A DNA stretch of 64,000 bases from an uncultured Candidatus Melainabacteria bacterium (lineage in GTDB: Bacteria > Cyanobacteriota > Vampirovibrionia > Gastranaerophilales > Gastranaerophilaceae): contig CATNBA010000003.1 in NCBI GenBank assembly GCA_950096985.1, forward strand, positions 1 to 64,000. Direction: 5' to 3'. Position 1 is the stretch's first letter, and each line of letters starts with the position of its first letter. A program made the position numbers and the translations under genes. Shown here in pieces: positions 45,840 to 53,934 of the stretch. The notes beneath the pieces were generated by a model. It had not been told where the DNA came from. It worked only from the letters and a program-made list of their open reading frames with translations, and did not search any database.

Positions 45840-45999
45840 TACGAGCCTGCAACAGGGCTAAGGTTCAGCTGCAATAATGTTTTGAAGCTCATAACTCACT
45901 CCCGCAAATGCTAGCAGGCAAAACAATCATAATGTACTCGGGGGCTTGCTTTAAGCCAAAAAGCAAACCGTAGATGCCCCGAAAAGAAAAGGAGAAAAT
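45840..45999 (+). promoter_or_regulatory. Structured leader between rpsK and rpsD, possible S4 autoregulatory RNA
   Basis: Nested inverted repeats are visible: GTAC ... GTAC and GCCTGC ... GCAGGC enclosing an inner fold, then GGGGC ... GCCCC enclosing TTGCTT/AAGCAA, ending right at the AAAGGAG ribosome site of rpsD. In other bacteria S4 binds such leaders to repress its operon. The identity here is inferred from position and structure. Confidence 0.5.
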
Positions 46000-46000
46000 A

Positions 46001-46603
46001 ATGGCAAGATATACAGGACCAACAAATAAATTATTTAGAAATAAAAAAGTAAAAGATTTGTCTAATAGAAAATTAACTTCTTCTATGAGACAAACAGCAT
46101 CAGGGCAGCACGGTGCAGTTAGAAAAAAACTTTCTGAATACGCACTTCACCTTGTTGAAAAACAAAAAATCAGATTTACATATTTAGTATCTGAAAAACA
46201 ATTTGCTAAATATTATAACGAAGCAGCTAGAAGAAAAGGCGTTACTGGTACAATCCTTCTTCAATTATTAGAATCAAGATTGGACAATGTTCTTTTCAGA
46301 GCAGGCTTAGGTATTACACGTAAACAAACAAGACAAATCGTTAACCACGGGCACGTTCTTGTTAATGACAAAAAAGTTGATATTCCATCTTACCTTGTAA
46401 AAGCAGGTGATGTAATTACTATTAAATCAAAAAGTGCAGCTTTCTTGAAATCTGTAACTGAATTGATTGATATGGCTTGTGCTCCGGCTTGGATGACAAT
46501 CGACAAAGATGCTCTAAAAATTTCTTTCGACAGAATTCCCGAAAGAGAAGAATTAGACCCAGAATTCAAAGAACAACTTGTAATTGAGTACTACTCTAAA
46601 TAG
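46001..46603 (+). CDS. rpsD: Ribosomal protein S4
   Basis: The 200-residue protein starts ARYTGPTNKLFRN and has the S4 RNA-binding domain (LESRLDNVLFRAGLGITRKQ). S4 initiates 30S assembly and is an operon regulator in several bacteria. ATG 46001 has AAAAGGAG; the frame beginning at 45974 is an overrun into the leader. The N-terminal zinc cysteines of some S4 proteins are absent. Confidence 0.97.
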   Translation: MARYTGPTNKLFRNKKVKDLSNRKLTSSMRQTASGQHGAVRKKLSEYALHLVEKQKIRFTYLVSEKQFAKYYNEAARRKGVTGTILLQLLESRLDNVLFRAGLGITRKQTRQIVNHGHVLVNDKKVDIPSYLVKAGDVITIKSKSAAFLKSVTELIDMACAPAWMTIDKDALKISFDRIPEREELDPEFKEQLVIEYYSK

Positions 46604-46678
46604 CGGTGCCTGAGGCACATCCCCACATAAGGTTTTGATAAAATTTTACAAAACCTGAGTGGAAACCGGTTTCGCCGG
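46604..46678 (+). repeat. Double-hairpin repeat, copy between rpsD and rpoA
   Basis: Directly after the rpsD stop: GTGCC-TGA-GGCAC, ATCCCCACATAAGGTTTTG, then CAAAACCTGAGTGG closing the second hairpin, and a further CCGG-TTTCG-CCGG. It shares the second hairpin with the 40.1-kb copy. Confidence 0.78.
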
Positions 46679-46713
46679 CAAATAGTTAATAAAAAACTAG
46701 GAGATAAAAAAAC

Positions 46714-47679
46714 ATGGAATTAAAAATTAAAAATGTTAATACAACAACAAGTTCTGACGGATCACAATACGGTAAATTCGTTATTGAACCGTTGGAAAAA
46801 GGTTTCGGAACAACAATCGGAAACTCTTTAAGACGTGTATTACTTTCAAGTTTAGAAGGAACAGCTGTTACTTCTGTAAGAATTGAAGGTATTACTCATG
46901 AATACACTGCAATTCCCGGTGTTTTAGAAGATGTTATCGATGTTATGCTTAACCTTAAAGGATTAGTTGTAAAAACTGATTCCAAAGAAGCTCAAACTTT
47001 GAGAATTGATGTTGATCGTCCGGGAGCAGTACTTGCAAGTGATATTCAATTGCCGGCAGGTGTTAAAGTAGTTAACCCTGATTGGTTAATTTGTACAGTA
47101 GCTGATGGCGGCAGTTTTCATGCTGACGTTACAATTGAAACAGGTAAAGGTTACGTTGCTCACGATGTACCTAGAGATTCTAAAGGTGTTTCAATTGATG
47201 TTCTTCCTATAGATGCAACATTCATGCCTATCAAACGTGTAAGCTATACTGTTGAAAGCACTCGTGTTGGTGATTCAATTGACTTTGATAAATTAACTTT
47301 AGAAATTTGGTCAAATGGTTCAATTGACGTTACTAATGCTTTAAGCCAAGCTTCAAACTTGTTGATTGAGCATTTTATGCAAATTTCTTCAATTACAGGA
47401 CAACCTGTTATTACACCTTCAATGACTATTGAAGAAGAAGTTGAAGATGATGCAGATGCTCCAACAATGACAATTGAAGAATTGGAACTTTCAGTAAGAG
47501 CTTATAACTGCTTGAAACGTGCAAGTATCAATTCAATGAGTGAATTATTGAAAAAATCAGAACATGATTTATTAAATATTAAAAACTTCGGTAAGAAATC
47601 TTCTGACGAAGTAATTGAAAGACTTCACCACTTCGGTTTAGACCTTGCTCCAAACCCGGAAGTTGAAGAAGAAGTATAA
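46714..47679 (+). CDS. rpoA: RNA polymerase alpha subunit
   Basis: The 321-residue protein has the alpha N-terminal assembly domain (IEPLEKGFGTTIGNSLRRVLLSS near residue 24) and a C-terminal domain with two helix-hairpin-helix elements (SVRAYNCLKRASINSMSELL). It nucleates the polymerase and contacts upstream DNA and activators. The upstream gap contains the repeat and an AGGAG site. Confidence 0.97.
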   Translation: MELKIKNVNTTTSSDGSQYGKFVIEPLEKGFGTTIGNSLRRVLLSSLEGTAVTSVRIEGITHEYTAIPGVLEDVIDVMLNLKGLVVKTDSKEAQTLRIDVDRPGAVLASDIQLPAGVKVVNPDWLICTVADGGSFHADVTIETGKGYVAHDVPRDSKGVSIDVLPIDATFMPIKRVSYTVESTRVGDSIDFDKLTLEIWSNGSIDVTNALSQASNLLIEHFMQISSITGQPVITPSMTIEEEVEDDADAPTMTIEELELSVRAYNCLKRASINSMSELLKKSEHDLLNIKNFGKKSSDEVIERLHHFGLDLAPNPEVEEEV

Positions 47680-47708
47680 GTAAAAGTAAAAAATAAAAGG
47701 ATAAAACA

Positions 47709-48137
47709 ATGAGACACCAAACTAAAAAACATACGCTTGGAAGAGCAAAGGATCAAAGAGATGCTTTGTTACGTTCTTTAGCTACTGAACTTTTTGTACA
47801 CGGTGAAATCAAAACAACTATGGCTAGAGCAAAAGCTTTGAAACCATATGCTGAAGAAATTATCACCCTTGCAAAAAGAGGCGATTTACATGCTCGCCGT
47901 CAAGCTGTTAAATTCATTTTTGACAAAGAAACTGGCAGATTTATGGATTTAGCTTCAGGAGAAGTTTTTGATGCACCTGTTGCTGATAAAAAATTAGCTG
48001 AAGAAACAGTTTTGAGAAAACTTTTTGTAGTAATTGGCAAAAAATATTCTGACCGTCAAGGCGGATACACTAGAATATTCAGATTGCCGCCAAGACGCGG
48101 TGACGCTTCTGAAATGGCTTTAATACAATTGGTATAA
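47709..48137 (+). CDS. rplQ: Ribosomal protein L17
   Basis: The 142-residue protein starts MRHQTKKHTLGRAKDQRDAL and has ATELFVHGEIKTTMARAKAL and YTRIFRLPPRRGDASEMALI, full-length L17. It follows rpoA as in most bacteria. Confidence 0.97.
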   Translation: MRHQTKKHTLGRAKDQRDALLRSLATELFVHGEIKTTMARAKALKPYAEEIITLAKRGDLHARRQAVKFIFDKETGRFMDLASGEVFDAPVADKKLAEETVLRKLFVVIGKKYSDRQGGYTRIFRLPPRRGDASEMALIQLV

Positions 48138-48140
48138 GCC

Positions 48141-48908
48141 ATGCGTTATACGCTTCAAGTTCAATATATCGGTAAGAATTATGCCGGAAGTCAAATTCAG
48201 TTTGAAAAAGGCAAAGAAATTGAAACTCCGACTATACAAGGAGAACTTGAAAAAGCAATCAGTACATTGTTATTCGGGAATACCGAAAATATTAACCGGC
48301 AAATAAAAACAGTCTTTTCAGGACGAACTGACAGAGGTGTAAATTCAGAAGGACAGGTTATTCATTTTGACACAGATAAATCTATTGTTGCTTCAAAGTT
48401 TGTCTACCAGTTGAATGAAATTCTGCCTAGTGATATATCTGTCACTGACTTGAATGAAGTTGATGTAAAGTTTCATGCTCAAAAGTCTGCAAAACGCAGA
48501 TATTACAGATACGTTTTTATTAATCGTAAATGTAAAAATGCTTTTGATGGTGATTTGATGAGAGTAAAATTTGATATCGACATCAATAGAATTAATAAAT
48601 CTTTAAGTTATATTATAGGTGAACATGATTTTTCAAGTTTTAAAAGTTCTGGAACGCTAAACCCAAGCAAAGTCTGTTTTATAGAAAAAGCTGTCTGTTT
48701 TAAAGATGGTGATAAAGTTATTATTGATATTGTTGGAAACAGGTTTCTATATAATATGGTAAGAACAATTGTCGGTACCCTTTTAGAAATAGAAGGGCAT
48801 AATCGTTCTGCCGAGCATATGAAACAGGTACTTGATACTTGTGACAGATGTAAAGCAGGGCATACAGTTAATCCTTACGGATTGACATTAATGAAAGTAG
48901 AATACTAA
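48141..48908 (+). CDS. truA: tRNA pseudouridine synthase A
   Basis: The 255-residue protein has the catalytic aspartate in FSGRTDRGVNSEGQ and SFKSSGTLNPSK. TruA makes pseudouridine at tRNA positions 38-40. It starts 3 nt after rplQ and is followed by rplM, a common order. Confidence 0.95.
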   Translation: MRYTLQVQYIGKNYAGSQIQFEKGKEIETPTIQGELEKAISTLLFGNTENINRQIKTVFSGRTDRGVNSEGQVIHFDTDKSIVASKFVYQLNEILPSDISVTDLNEVDVKFHAQKSAKRRYYRYVFINRKCKNAFDGDLMRVKFDIDINRINKSLSYIIGEHDFSSFKSSGTLNPSKVCFIEKAVCFKDGDKVIIDIVGNRFLYNMVRTIVGTLLEIEGHNRSAEHMKQVLDTCDRCKAGHTVNPYGLTLMKVEY

Positions 48909-48923
48909 ATAGAAGGATAAAAT

Positions 48924-49361
48924 ATGAAAACATATTCAGCAAAACCTCTAGAAGTAGAAAGAAAATGGTATTTAATTGATGCTGAGGGTGAAGTACTTGG
49001 CAGATTGGCTACCAGAGTTGCTAATATTTTAAGAGGAAAAAATAAACCTGAATACACTCCTAACGTTGATACTGGTGATTTTGTTATCGTTATCAATGCT
49101 GAAAAAGTTGTTGTATCAGGTAAAAAAGAAACTGATAAAATTTATTATCACCACACAGGATTTCCAGGTGGTTTGAAATCAGCAAGCGTAAAAGAATTAC
49201 GTGAAAAAGATGCTAGACTTTTAATTGAAAAAGCAGTTAAAGGTATGTTACAGCACAATACTTTAGGTGATACACAATTCACTAAATTAAAAGTATACAA
49301 CGGAGCTGAACATCCGCACGCAGCACAAAAACCAATCGTGCTTGAAAAGGAGGCTAAATAA
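48924..49361 (+). CDS. rplM: Ribosomal protein L13
   Basis: The 145-residue protein has [30 protein letters not shown] and [10 protein letters not shown] of L13. Its stop shares one base with the rpsI start (TAATG). Confidence 0.97.
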   Translation: MKTYSAKPLEVERKWYLIDAEGEVLGRLATRVANILRGKNKPEYTPNVDTGDFVIVINAEKVVVSGKKETDKIYYHHTGFPGGLKSASVKELREKDARLLIEKAVKGMLQHNTLGDTQFTKLKVYNGAEHPHAAQKPIVLEKEAK

Positions 49362-49756
49362 TGGCAGATAAAGAAATTATGGCTACAGGACGCAGAAAAA
49401 CCTCTATCGCAGTTGTTAAGCTAGTAAAAGGTAAAGGCAGAATTTTTGTTAACGGTAAAACATTGAAAAATTATATCGGTAACAGACCTGCTATTGAAAT
49501 GTTAGTATACAGACCATTAGTATTGACTGATAATCAAGAAAAATATGATGTAAAAGTAAAAGCAGTAGGCGGCGGTATTGTTGCTCAATGCGGTGCTATG
49601 AGACATGGTATTTCAAGAGCATTAGTTAAAGTTAATGAAGAATACAAAAATGTATTACGTTTAGAAGGTTTATTAACACGTGATCCACGCGTTAAAGAAC
49701 GTAAAAAATACGGTCGCAAACGTGCTAGAAAACGTTTCCAATTCTCAAAACGTTAA
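49361..49756 (+). CDS. rpsI: Ribosomal protein S9
   Basis: The 131-residue protein has ATGRRKTSIAVVKLVKG and the basic C-terminus RKKYGRKRARKRFQFSKR, which reaches the P-site tRNA. It closes the ribosomal run; a terminator follows at 49780. Confidence 0.97.
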   Translation: MADKEIMATGRRKTSIAVVKLVKGKGRIFVNGKTLKNYIGNRPAIEMLVYRPLVLTDNQEKYDVKVKAVGGGIVAQCGAMRHGISRALVKVNEEYKNVLRLEGLLTRDPRVKERKKYGRKRARKRFQFSKR

Positions 49757-49779
49757 TATATATACCAAATCAATATTCA

Positions 49780-49811
49780 AAAGAACGGCAGAAATGCCGT
49801 TCTTTTTTATT
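49780..49811 (+). terminator. Terminator of the ribosomal gene run
   Basis: AAGAACGGC-AGAAAT-GCCGTTCTT followed by T-run. Confidence 0.95.
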
Positions 49812-49925
49812 ATTATAATATACATCCTTGTAAAGAAATGTAACGAAACGCGCCTCTTGTGAAATTAGATAATTTCAAAATACTTTATATGTGTAAGAGA
49901 GCATAACAAAATAAGGAGAGATGAG

Positions 49926-50252
49926 ATGACTTTTTTAGCGATTGATGCACAGAAAAATTTATTTACATTGCAAAAAAGCCAATTGCAATTTGAGCAAACT
50001 TTGGTAATGAGCAGAACAAATTATATCACAAAACAAATGGGATATAGGGCTCAGGAGCTTGAAGATACAGAGATGGATGTGGATAATGACCCTACATATC
50101 AAATGCTCCAACAGCAAGAATCTTATTTACAAACCCGTCAGGATTCTCTGGATTCTCAAATGTCAATTCTTGATAATGAAATTAACAGTTTGAAAACACT
50201 TGTTAACAATAATATCAAATCATCTTGCAGCTTGAACCTTATCGGCGGCTAG
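49926..50252 (+). CDS. Small coiled-coil protein of unknown function
   Basis: The 108-residue protein has no signal peptide. It is helical with a Gln-rich coiled coil (PTYQMLQQQESYLQTRQDSL), resembling the N- and C-terminal parts of the 39.0-kb coiled-coil protein in style. GGAGAG precedes ATG 49926. It has an AAAATACTTTATAT sequence upstream like the 19.5-kb gene. It overlaps folD by 4 nt. Confidence 0.7.
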   Translation: MTFLAIDAQKNLFTLQKSQLQFEQTLVMSRTNYITKQMGYRAQELEDTEMDVDNDPTYQMLQQQESYLQTRQDSLDSQMSILDNEINSLKTLVNNNIKSSCSLNLIGG

Positions 50253-51073
50253 GCGAAGCTTAGTAACTCAACAGTATTAAGCATCAAAGATGCTATGGTC
50301 ATAGGGCCTACACCGCCCGGAACAGGAGAAAGATACGCCGGTGAAACGTTTTCAACATCGCCGCGAACTTTTCCCGACTCATCTCTAAAAATTCCAACAT
50401 CAACGATAACACAATCAGATTTTATTATATTTTTTTCCCCTACAACATTTTTTCCTACTGCTGAAACTACAATATCAGCAGTTTTTATTATATCTGCTAG
50501 ATTTTTTGTATGGCTGTGACACATTGTAACTGTGGCATTTCTATTTAATAACATCTGGGCAACAGGTTTACCGACCAGATTTGAGCGTCCGATAACCACT
50601 GCGTGTTTACCCTCAATTTCAATATTATATTCATCAAGTAATAATAAAATTCCTTTAGGCGTACACGGGTAAACATAAGGTTTTTCGCCGGCAAAGAGTT
50701 TTCCGCAATTTGTTGTTGTCAATCCGTCAACATCTTTTTGTGGTGCTATAGTATCAATAACTTTTAACTTGTCGATGTGTTTAGGTAACGGAAGTTGAAC
50801 AAGAATTGCTGTTATCTTATTATCATTGTTTAGTTCTTGGATTTTTTCTATAATTTCTTTTTCTGTAACATCTGAGGGGTACTCGATTACAATCGAATTA
50901 ATACCAAGTTTTTCTGCACATTTTTTCTTATTGTTTACATAAATTCTGCTTGATGGGTCATCGCCTGCAAGGATTACTGCAAGTGTTGGTTTAACAGGCA
51001 TTTTATCAAGCTTATTTTTTAAATCTTCAAAGATTTTATCTCTTAATTTTTTTCCATCCAATATTGTTGTCAT
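50249..51073 (-). CDS. folD: Bifunctional methylenetetrahydrofolate dehydrogenase/cyclohydrolase
   Basis: The 274-residue FolD shows VILAGDDPSSRIYVNNKKK with the catalytic Lys, VQLPLPKHID and VIGRSNLVGKPVAQ. It interconverts methylene-, methenyl- and formyl-tetrahydrofolate. It directly follows the CooC-like gene with a one-base overlap, linking it to a probable one-carbon unit with the MetE/UROD-like gene. Confidence 0.96.
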   Translation of the reverse strand: MTTILDGKKLRDKIFEDLKNKLDKMPVKPTLAVILAGDDPSSRIYVNNKKKCAEKLGINSIVIEYPSDVTEKEIIEKIQELNNDNKITAILVQLPLPKHIDKLKVIDTIAPQKDVDGLTTTNCGKLFAGEKPYVYPCTPKGILLLLDEYNIEIEGKHAVVIGRSNLVGKPVAQMLLNRNATVTMCHSHTKNLADIIKTADIVVSAVGKNVVGEKNIIKSDCVIVDVGIFRDESGKVRGDVENVSPAYLSPVPGGVGPMTIASLMLNTVELLSFA

Positions 51074-51813
51074 TATTCCCTCACCTGCGGTAAATTTAGT
51101 CTGAAATAAAATTGCTTGATTGCATCCTGAACTAGTTTTGATGATTTTTCTTTAATTTCTTTATCTGTTGGAATAACTCCAAAAACATCTAAATCATATC
51201 GTTTTAGCATTTCATAAACAGTTTCAAGGTCGTTATTTTCTACTTTGTTAATTATAACTCCAAGTTGATTGCCTGCTGCATATTTTGCGCTGAACTCCTC
51301 TATACGTTTAGCAAGATGTGCGCTTTCATCAGTCGGATTAGCAATAATTAATGTTGTATCTATATCTGTATCAACAAGTTGATTTAAGTATTTTAAGTCA
51401 AATTCACAGTCAAAGATTACTATGTCATACCGGTCAATAAGTTTCAAAACAGCATCGTTAATCTGTTCTGTAATCGGACATCTGCAATCTTTTGAACCGA
51501 CAAACCAAGATACAATTATGTCAACATTTTCATCCAATGAAACTACAATATCTTCCATTGCCCATTCAACATATTCTTGTTTCGACATACCTTCAGGAAT
51601 TCCTGTTTTGTATTCATGTTTGCCGCTTCTGATACCATAGATTGTGTTTCTGATATCAAGTCCAAAGCTGTGCCCGAGTTCGCTTGTTAAGTCGTTATCA
51701 AACAGCAAAATAGACTTTTCGGGAAAGTATTCTCGAAAAATATTTAAAAATGCTTTTACAACTGTTGTTTTACCGCTTCCGCTTTTCCCTGTTATTGCAA
51801 GTTTAAATGCCAT
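51073..51813 (-). CDS. CooC/MinD-like P-loop ATPase
   Basis: The 246-residue protein begins LAITGKSGSGKTTVVKAFL, a deviant Walker A of the MinD/CooC class, and has IVIFDCEFDLKYLNQL and TLIIANPTDES. CooC proteins help insert nickel into carbon monoxide dehydrogenase or serve corrinoid enzymes. It sits between folD and a methyltransferase-like gene (22-nt overlap upstream). A corrinoid or metallocofactor role is inferred from context; no CODH gene is here. Confidence 0.75.
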   Translation of the reverse strand: MAFKLAITGKSGSGKTTVVKAFLNIFREYFPEKSILLFDNDLTSELGHSFGLDIRNTIYGIRSGKHEYKTGIPEGMSKQEYVEWAMEDIVVSLDENVDIIVSWFVGSKDCRCPITEQINDAVLKLIDRYDIVIFDCEFDLKYLNQLVDTDIDTTLIIANPTDESAHLAKRIEEFSAKYAAGNQLGVIINKVENNDLETVYEMLKRYDLDVFGVIPTDKEIKEKSSKLVQDAIKQFYFRLNLPQVRE

Positions 51814-52661
51814 AATGCCTTTCTGTTTTCTGATAACTGTTTCGTTAAATTCATTGCTTTTTCTGCAAGTTCTTCACTCAAAGCTCCTGCTCCGCAAGAA
51901 GGGGTTATGAGTGAATTTTCTATAATAATTTTCTCATCAATTCCTTTTTTGGTCAAATATTTTACACCATTCTCAAAAACTTCTATCATTTTGTTTAGAT
52001 TTGCACTTTCCAACGCCATTTTATCCTTAGTCGGTACAATTCCCCAGGCTATTTTTCCACCATGTGCCAGAAATGTTTTTATCTCATCACCGAGAGTTCC
52101 AATATATGAATAAGCATCAAAACTTATTATATCAATGCCAGCGTTTAATGCAATAGTCCAGTCACAATTTCCACAGCAATGTAGTCCGCTCATGCCGCCA
52201 TTTTCCTTAATTCTGTCAGAAATTGTTTTAATCATTTTAACAGGAGGCTTGCTTTTAAGATTTGAAAGTGACGGCTCATCAATAAAAATTATAGGTATAG
52301 TATGAGGGCTTACTTTTTTGATTTCGTTAATCTGCCATAAAGCTTTTTGCGTAAGTCTTTCAATTACATCTTGTGTTTGAAGTACAAGAGAAAGTGTAAA
52401 TGGTCCTGTGATTTGCCCCTTTGCGTATTTTGGTTTTGTTTCTTTTATTAGTTCTAAGAATTTATTAAAGCTTACAGAATAAAAAGAAGACATTTCGTCC
52501 GAAAATTGGATTAACATGTCTTCTTTTTTACTAATATTTGTTAACTGAGGCCAAAATGGAATATTGTTAAAATCTTTTCTTACAATTTCCATTGCTTTAT
52601 CTAAATTGTCACAGGGCAGAGAGCCTATAGCTAAGCATTCCAGTGTCAATTCAGATGCCAT
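51792..52661 (-). CDS. UROD/MetE-superfamily methyltransferase-like protein
   Basis: The 289-residue protein contains GQITGPFTLSLVL, a zinc-type site in SGLHCCGNCDW, and TPSCGAG near the C-terminus, consistent with the MetE C-terminal/uroporphyrinogen-decarboxylase-like barrel. Short forms lacking the MetE N-terminal half are known in organisms that transfer methyl groups from corrinoid proteins. ATG 52661 follows AGGTGA; a TTG at 52664 is rejected. It starts 7 nt after rplI and leads into the CooC-like and folD genes. A role in methionine synthesis is plausible but not shown. Confidence 0.7.
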   Translation of the reverse strand: MASELTLECLAIGSLPCDNLDKAMEIVRKDFNNIPFWPQLTNISKKEDMLIQFSDEMSSFYSVSFNKFLELIKETKPKYAKGQITGPFTLSLVLQTQDVIERLTQKALWQINEIKKVSPHTIPIIFIDEPSLSNLKSKPPVKMIKTISDRIKENGGMSGLHCCGNCDWTIALNAGIDIISFDAYSYIGTLGDEIKTFLAHGGKIAWGIVPTKDKMALESANLNKMIEVFENGVKYLTKKGIDEKIIIENSLITPSCGAGALSEELAEKAMNLTKQLSENRKALWHLNLQ

Positions 52662-52668
52662 CAATCAC

Positions 52669-53166
52669 CTATTCTTCAACTGTTTCAACTTCTTCTTCAA
52701 CAGCTTCTTTTAAAACTTCAGAAGCTGTAACTACAACAGCTAATTCACATTTAACTTTTGAAGTCAATTTGATTAACATTGTATATTCGCCTACTTTGTT
52801 GATAGGAGCGTTTAAAGAAACATTTTTTCTATCAACTTCAATACCAGCTTTAGCAGAAAGTTCTTCAGTTAATTTTTTAGTTGTGATAGTACCAAATAAT
52901 TTACCGGATTCTCCAGCTTTAGCAGAAAGTTCAAGTTTACCGAATTCTTCGATTTTCTTAGCAGTTTCTAAAGCTTCAGCGTGTAATTTTTCTTGTTTAG
53001 CTTTAATTCTTGCCAAATTCTTTTCTCTGTTTTCTAAAGCACCTTTTGTAGCTGCCTCTGCAACTGCTTGAGGAAGTAAGAAGTTTCTTGCGTAACCGTC
53101 TTTAACTGTAACGATATCGCCTGCTTCTCCAAGATTTTGTACGTCTTTTTTTAATATAACCTGCAT
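52669..53166 (-). CDS. rplI: Ribosomal protein L9
   Basis: The 165-residue protein begins MQVILKKDVQNLGEAGDIVT and has GYARNFLLPQAVA, then a long helix and a C-terminal domain; the tail is acidic (EEEVETVEE) and slightly longer than usual. ATG 53166 follows AAGGAGAA; a longer frame to 53259 overruns the leader. It heads the operon with the methyltransferase-like, CooC-like and folD genes. Confidence 0.95.
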   Translation of the reverse strand: MQVILKKDVQNLGEAGDIVTVKDGYARNFLLPQAVAEAATKGALENREKNLARIKAKQEKLHAEALETAKKIEEFGKLELSAKAGESGKLFGTITTKKLTEELSAKAGIEVDRKNVSLNAPINKVGEYTMLIKLTSKVKCELAVVVTASEVLKEAVEEEVETVEE

Positions 53167-53213
53167 TTTTAATTCTCCTTTGCTATTTATACTATCATGT
53201 AGTTTCAGCCTAC

Positions 53214-53247
53214 TACAAACAAAACTCTTTGTCGAGAGTTTTTTTCG
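53214..53247 (-). terminator. Terminator after the SH3-like gene
   Basis: AACTCT pairs with AGAGTT around TTGTCG. On the minus strand a TTTTGTTTG tail follows; the plus strand has a T-run as well. Confidence 0.6.
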
Positions 53248-53263
53248 GAATGTAAACAATATT

Positions 53264-53290
53264 GTTCGGCAGGGTTACGTGCGTAGCACT
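53264..53290 (-). repeat. Partial repeat after the SH3-like gene
   Basis: This 27-bp stretch is identical in 24 positions to 59158-59184 at the tsaC-like gene end. It centres on TACGTGCGTAG and resembles the first hairpin of the double-hairpin repeat (GGCTAC loop). Confidence 0.65.
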
Positions 53291-53933
53291 ATTTCATTGC
53301 AGGAAAATAGTATTTAACACCATTGGAAGAACGCCATCTGATATAACCGGTTTTGGGTGTTCTGTCTATGTCGTAAACGCTTACCAGTGCCCAGTTGCCT
53401 TTAATGGCTGTTACATTTATCTTTTGAGGCATATTAATATTACCTACTACCTGTGATTTTTCATCGGTTGCGGTATGTATATCTTTTGCTTCTGCGGGCG
53501 CTTCTTTTAAAAGATTCAAACCGTATTTTTTGCCGTACATGTTATAAAACATTATCCAGCTCATAAATCTGTAAGGATCATCTTTTTTTATCCAACCTTT
53601 TGCACCGGTTTTATTATTATAAATTACCTCAACCCAATTTTCTGTTTCGTCGGTAACTGCAAGCAAACCTAGATTTTTATCAGGAAGATAAACGACAAAA
53701 AGCTGTTCGGGTTTTACTGTTTCAGGAAAAATTTGATTTCCAATCCAACTTATACTGTGTAAAATTGTCGAAGTTTCATCAGGCTCTTTATATAGCACAA
53801 TTTCATTCGGAGCTTGATATAAACCGAGAGTACTTGTCTGTTCAACGCTGACGTATTGTGGAACAACATTGGCACATAATGCTTTTACAGGTATTAATAA
53901 TATTATTGCAAGTATTAATAAGATTTTTTTCAT
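53289..53933 (-). CDS. Exported SH3b-like domain protein
   Basis: The 214-residue protein has a signal peptide (residues 1-20), then two beta-rich blocks similar to bacterial SH3 domains (VEVIYNNKTGAKGWIKKDDP and INVTAIKGNWALVSVYD ... GYIRW). Such domains bind cell-wall peptides. It begins 1 nt after the pheT stop, so it is co-transcribed with pheT, an unexpected pairing. Confidence 0.78.
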   Translation of the reverse strand: MKKILLILAIILLIPVKALCANVVPQYVSVEQTSTLGLYQAPNEIVLYKEPDETSTILHSISWIGNQIFPETVKPEQLFVVYLPDKNLGLLAVTDETENWVEVIYNNKTGAKGWIKKDDPYRFMSWIMFYNMYGKKYGLNLLKEAPAEAKDIHTATDEKSQVVGNINMPQKINVTAIKGNWALVSVYDIDRTPKTGYIRWRSSNGVKYYFPAMK

Positions 53934-53934
53934 A

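Noticed and set aside
45840..45973. tRNA or other stable RNA between rpsK and rpsD
   Set aside because: A GGTTCAGCTGC stretch resembles a T-arm, but no acceptor stem, anticodon arm or CCA-type layout could be drawn.
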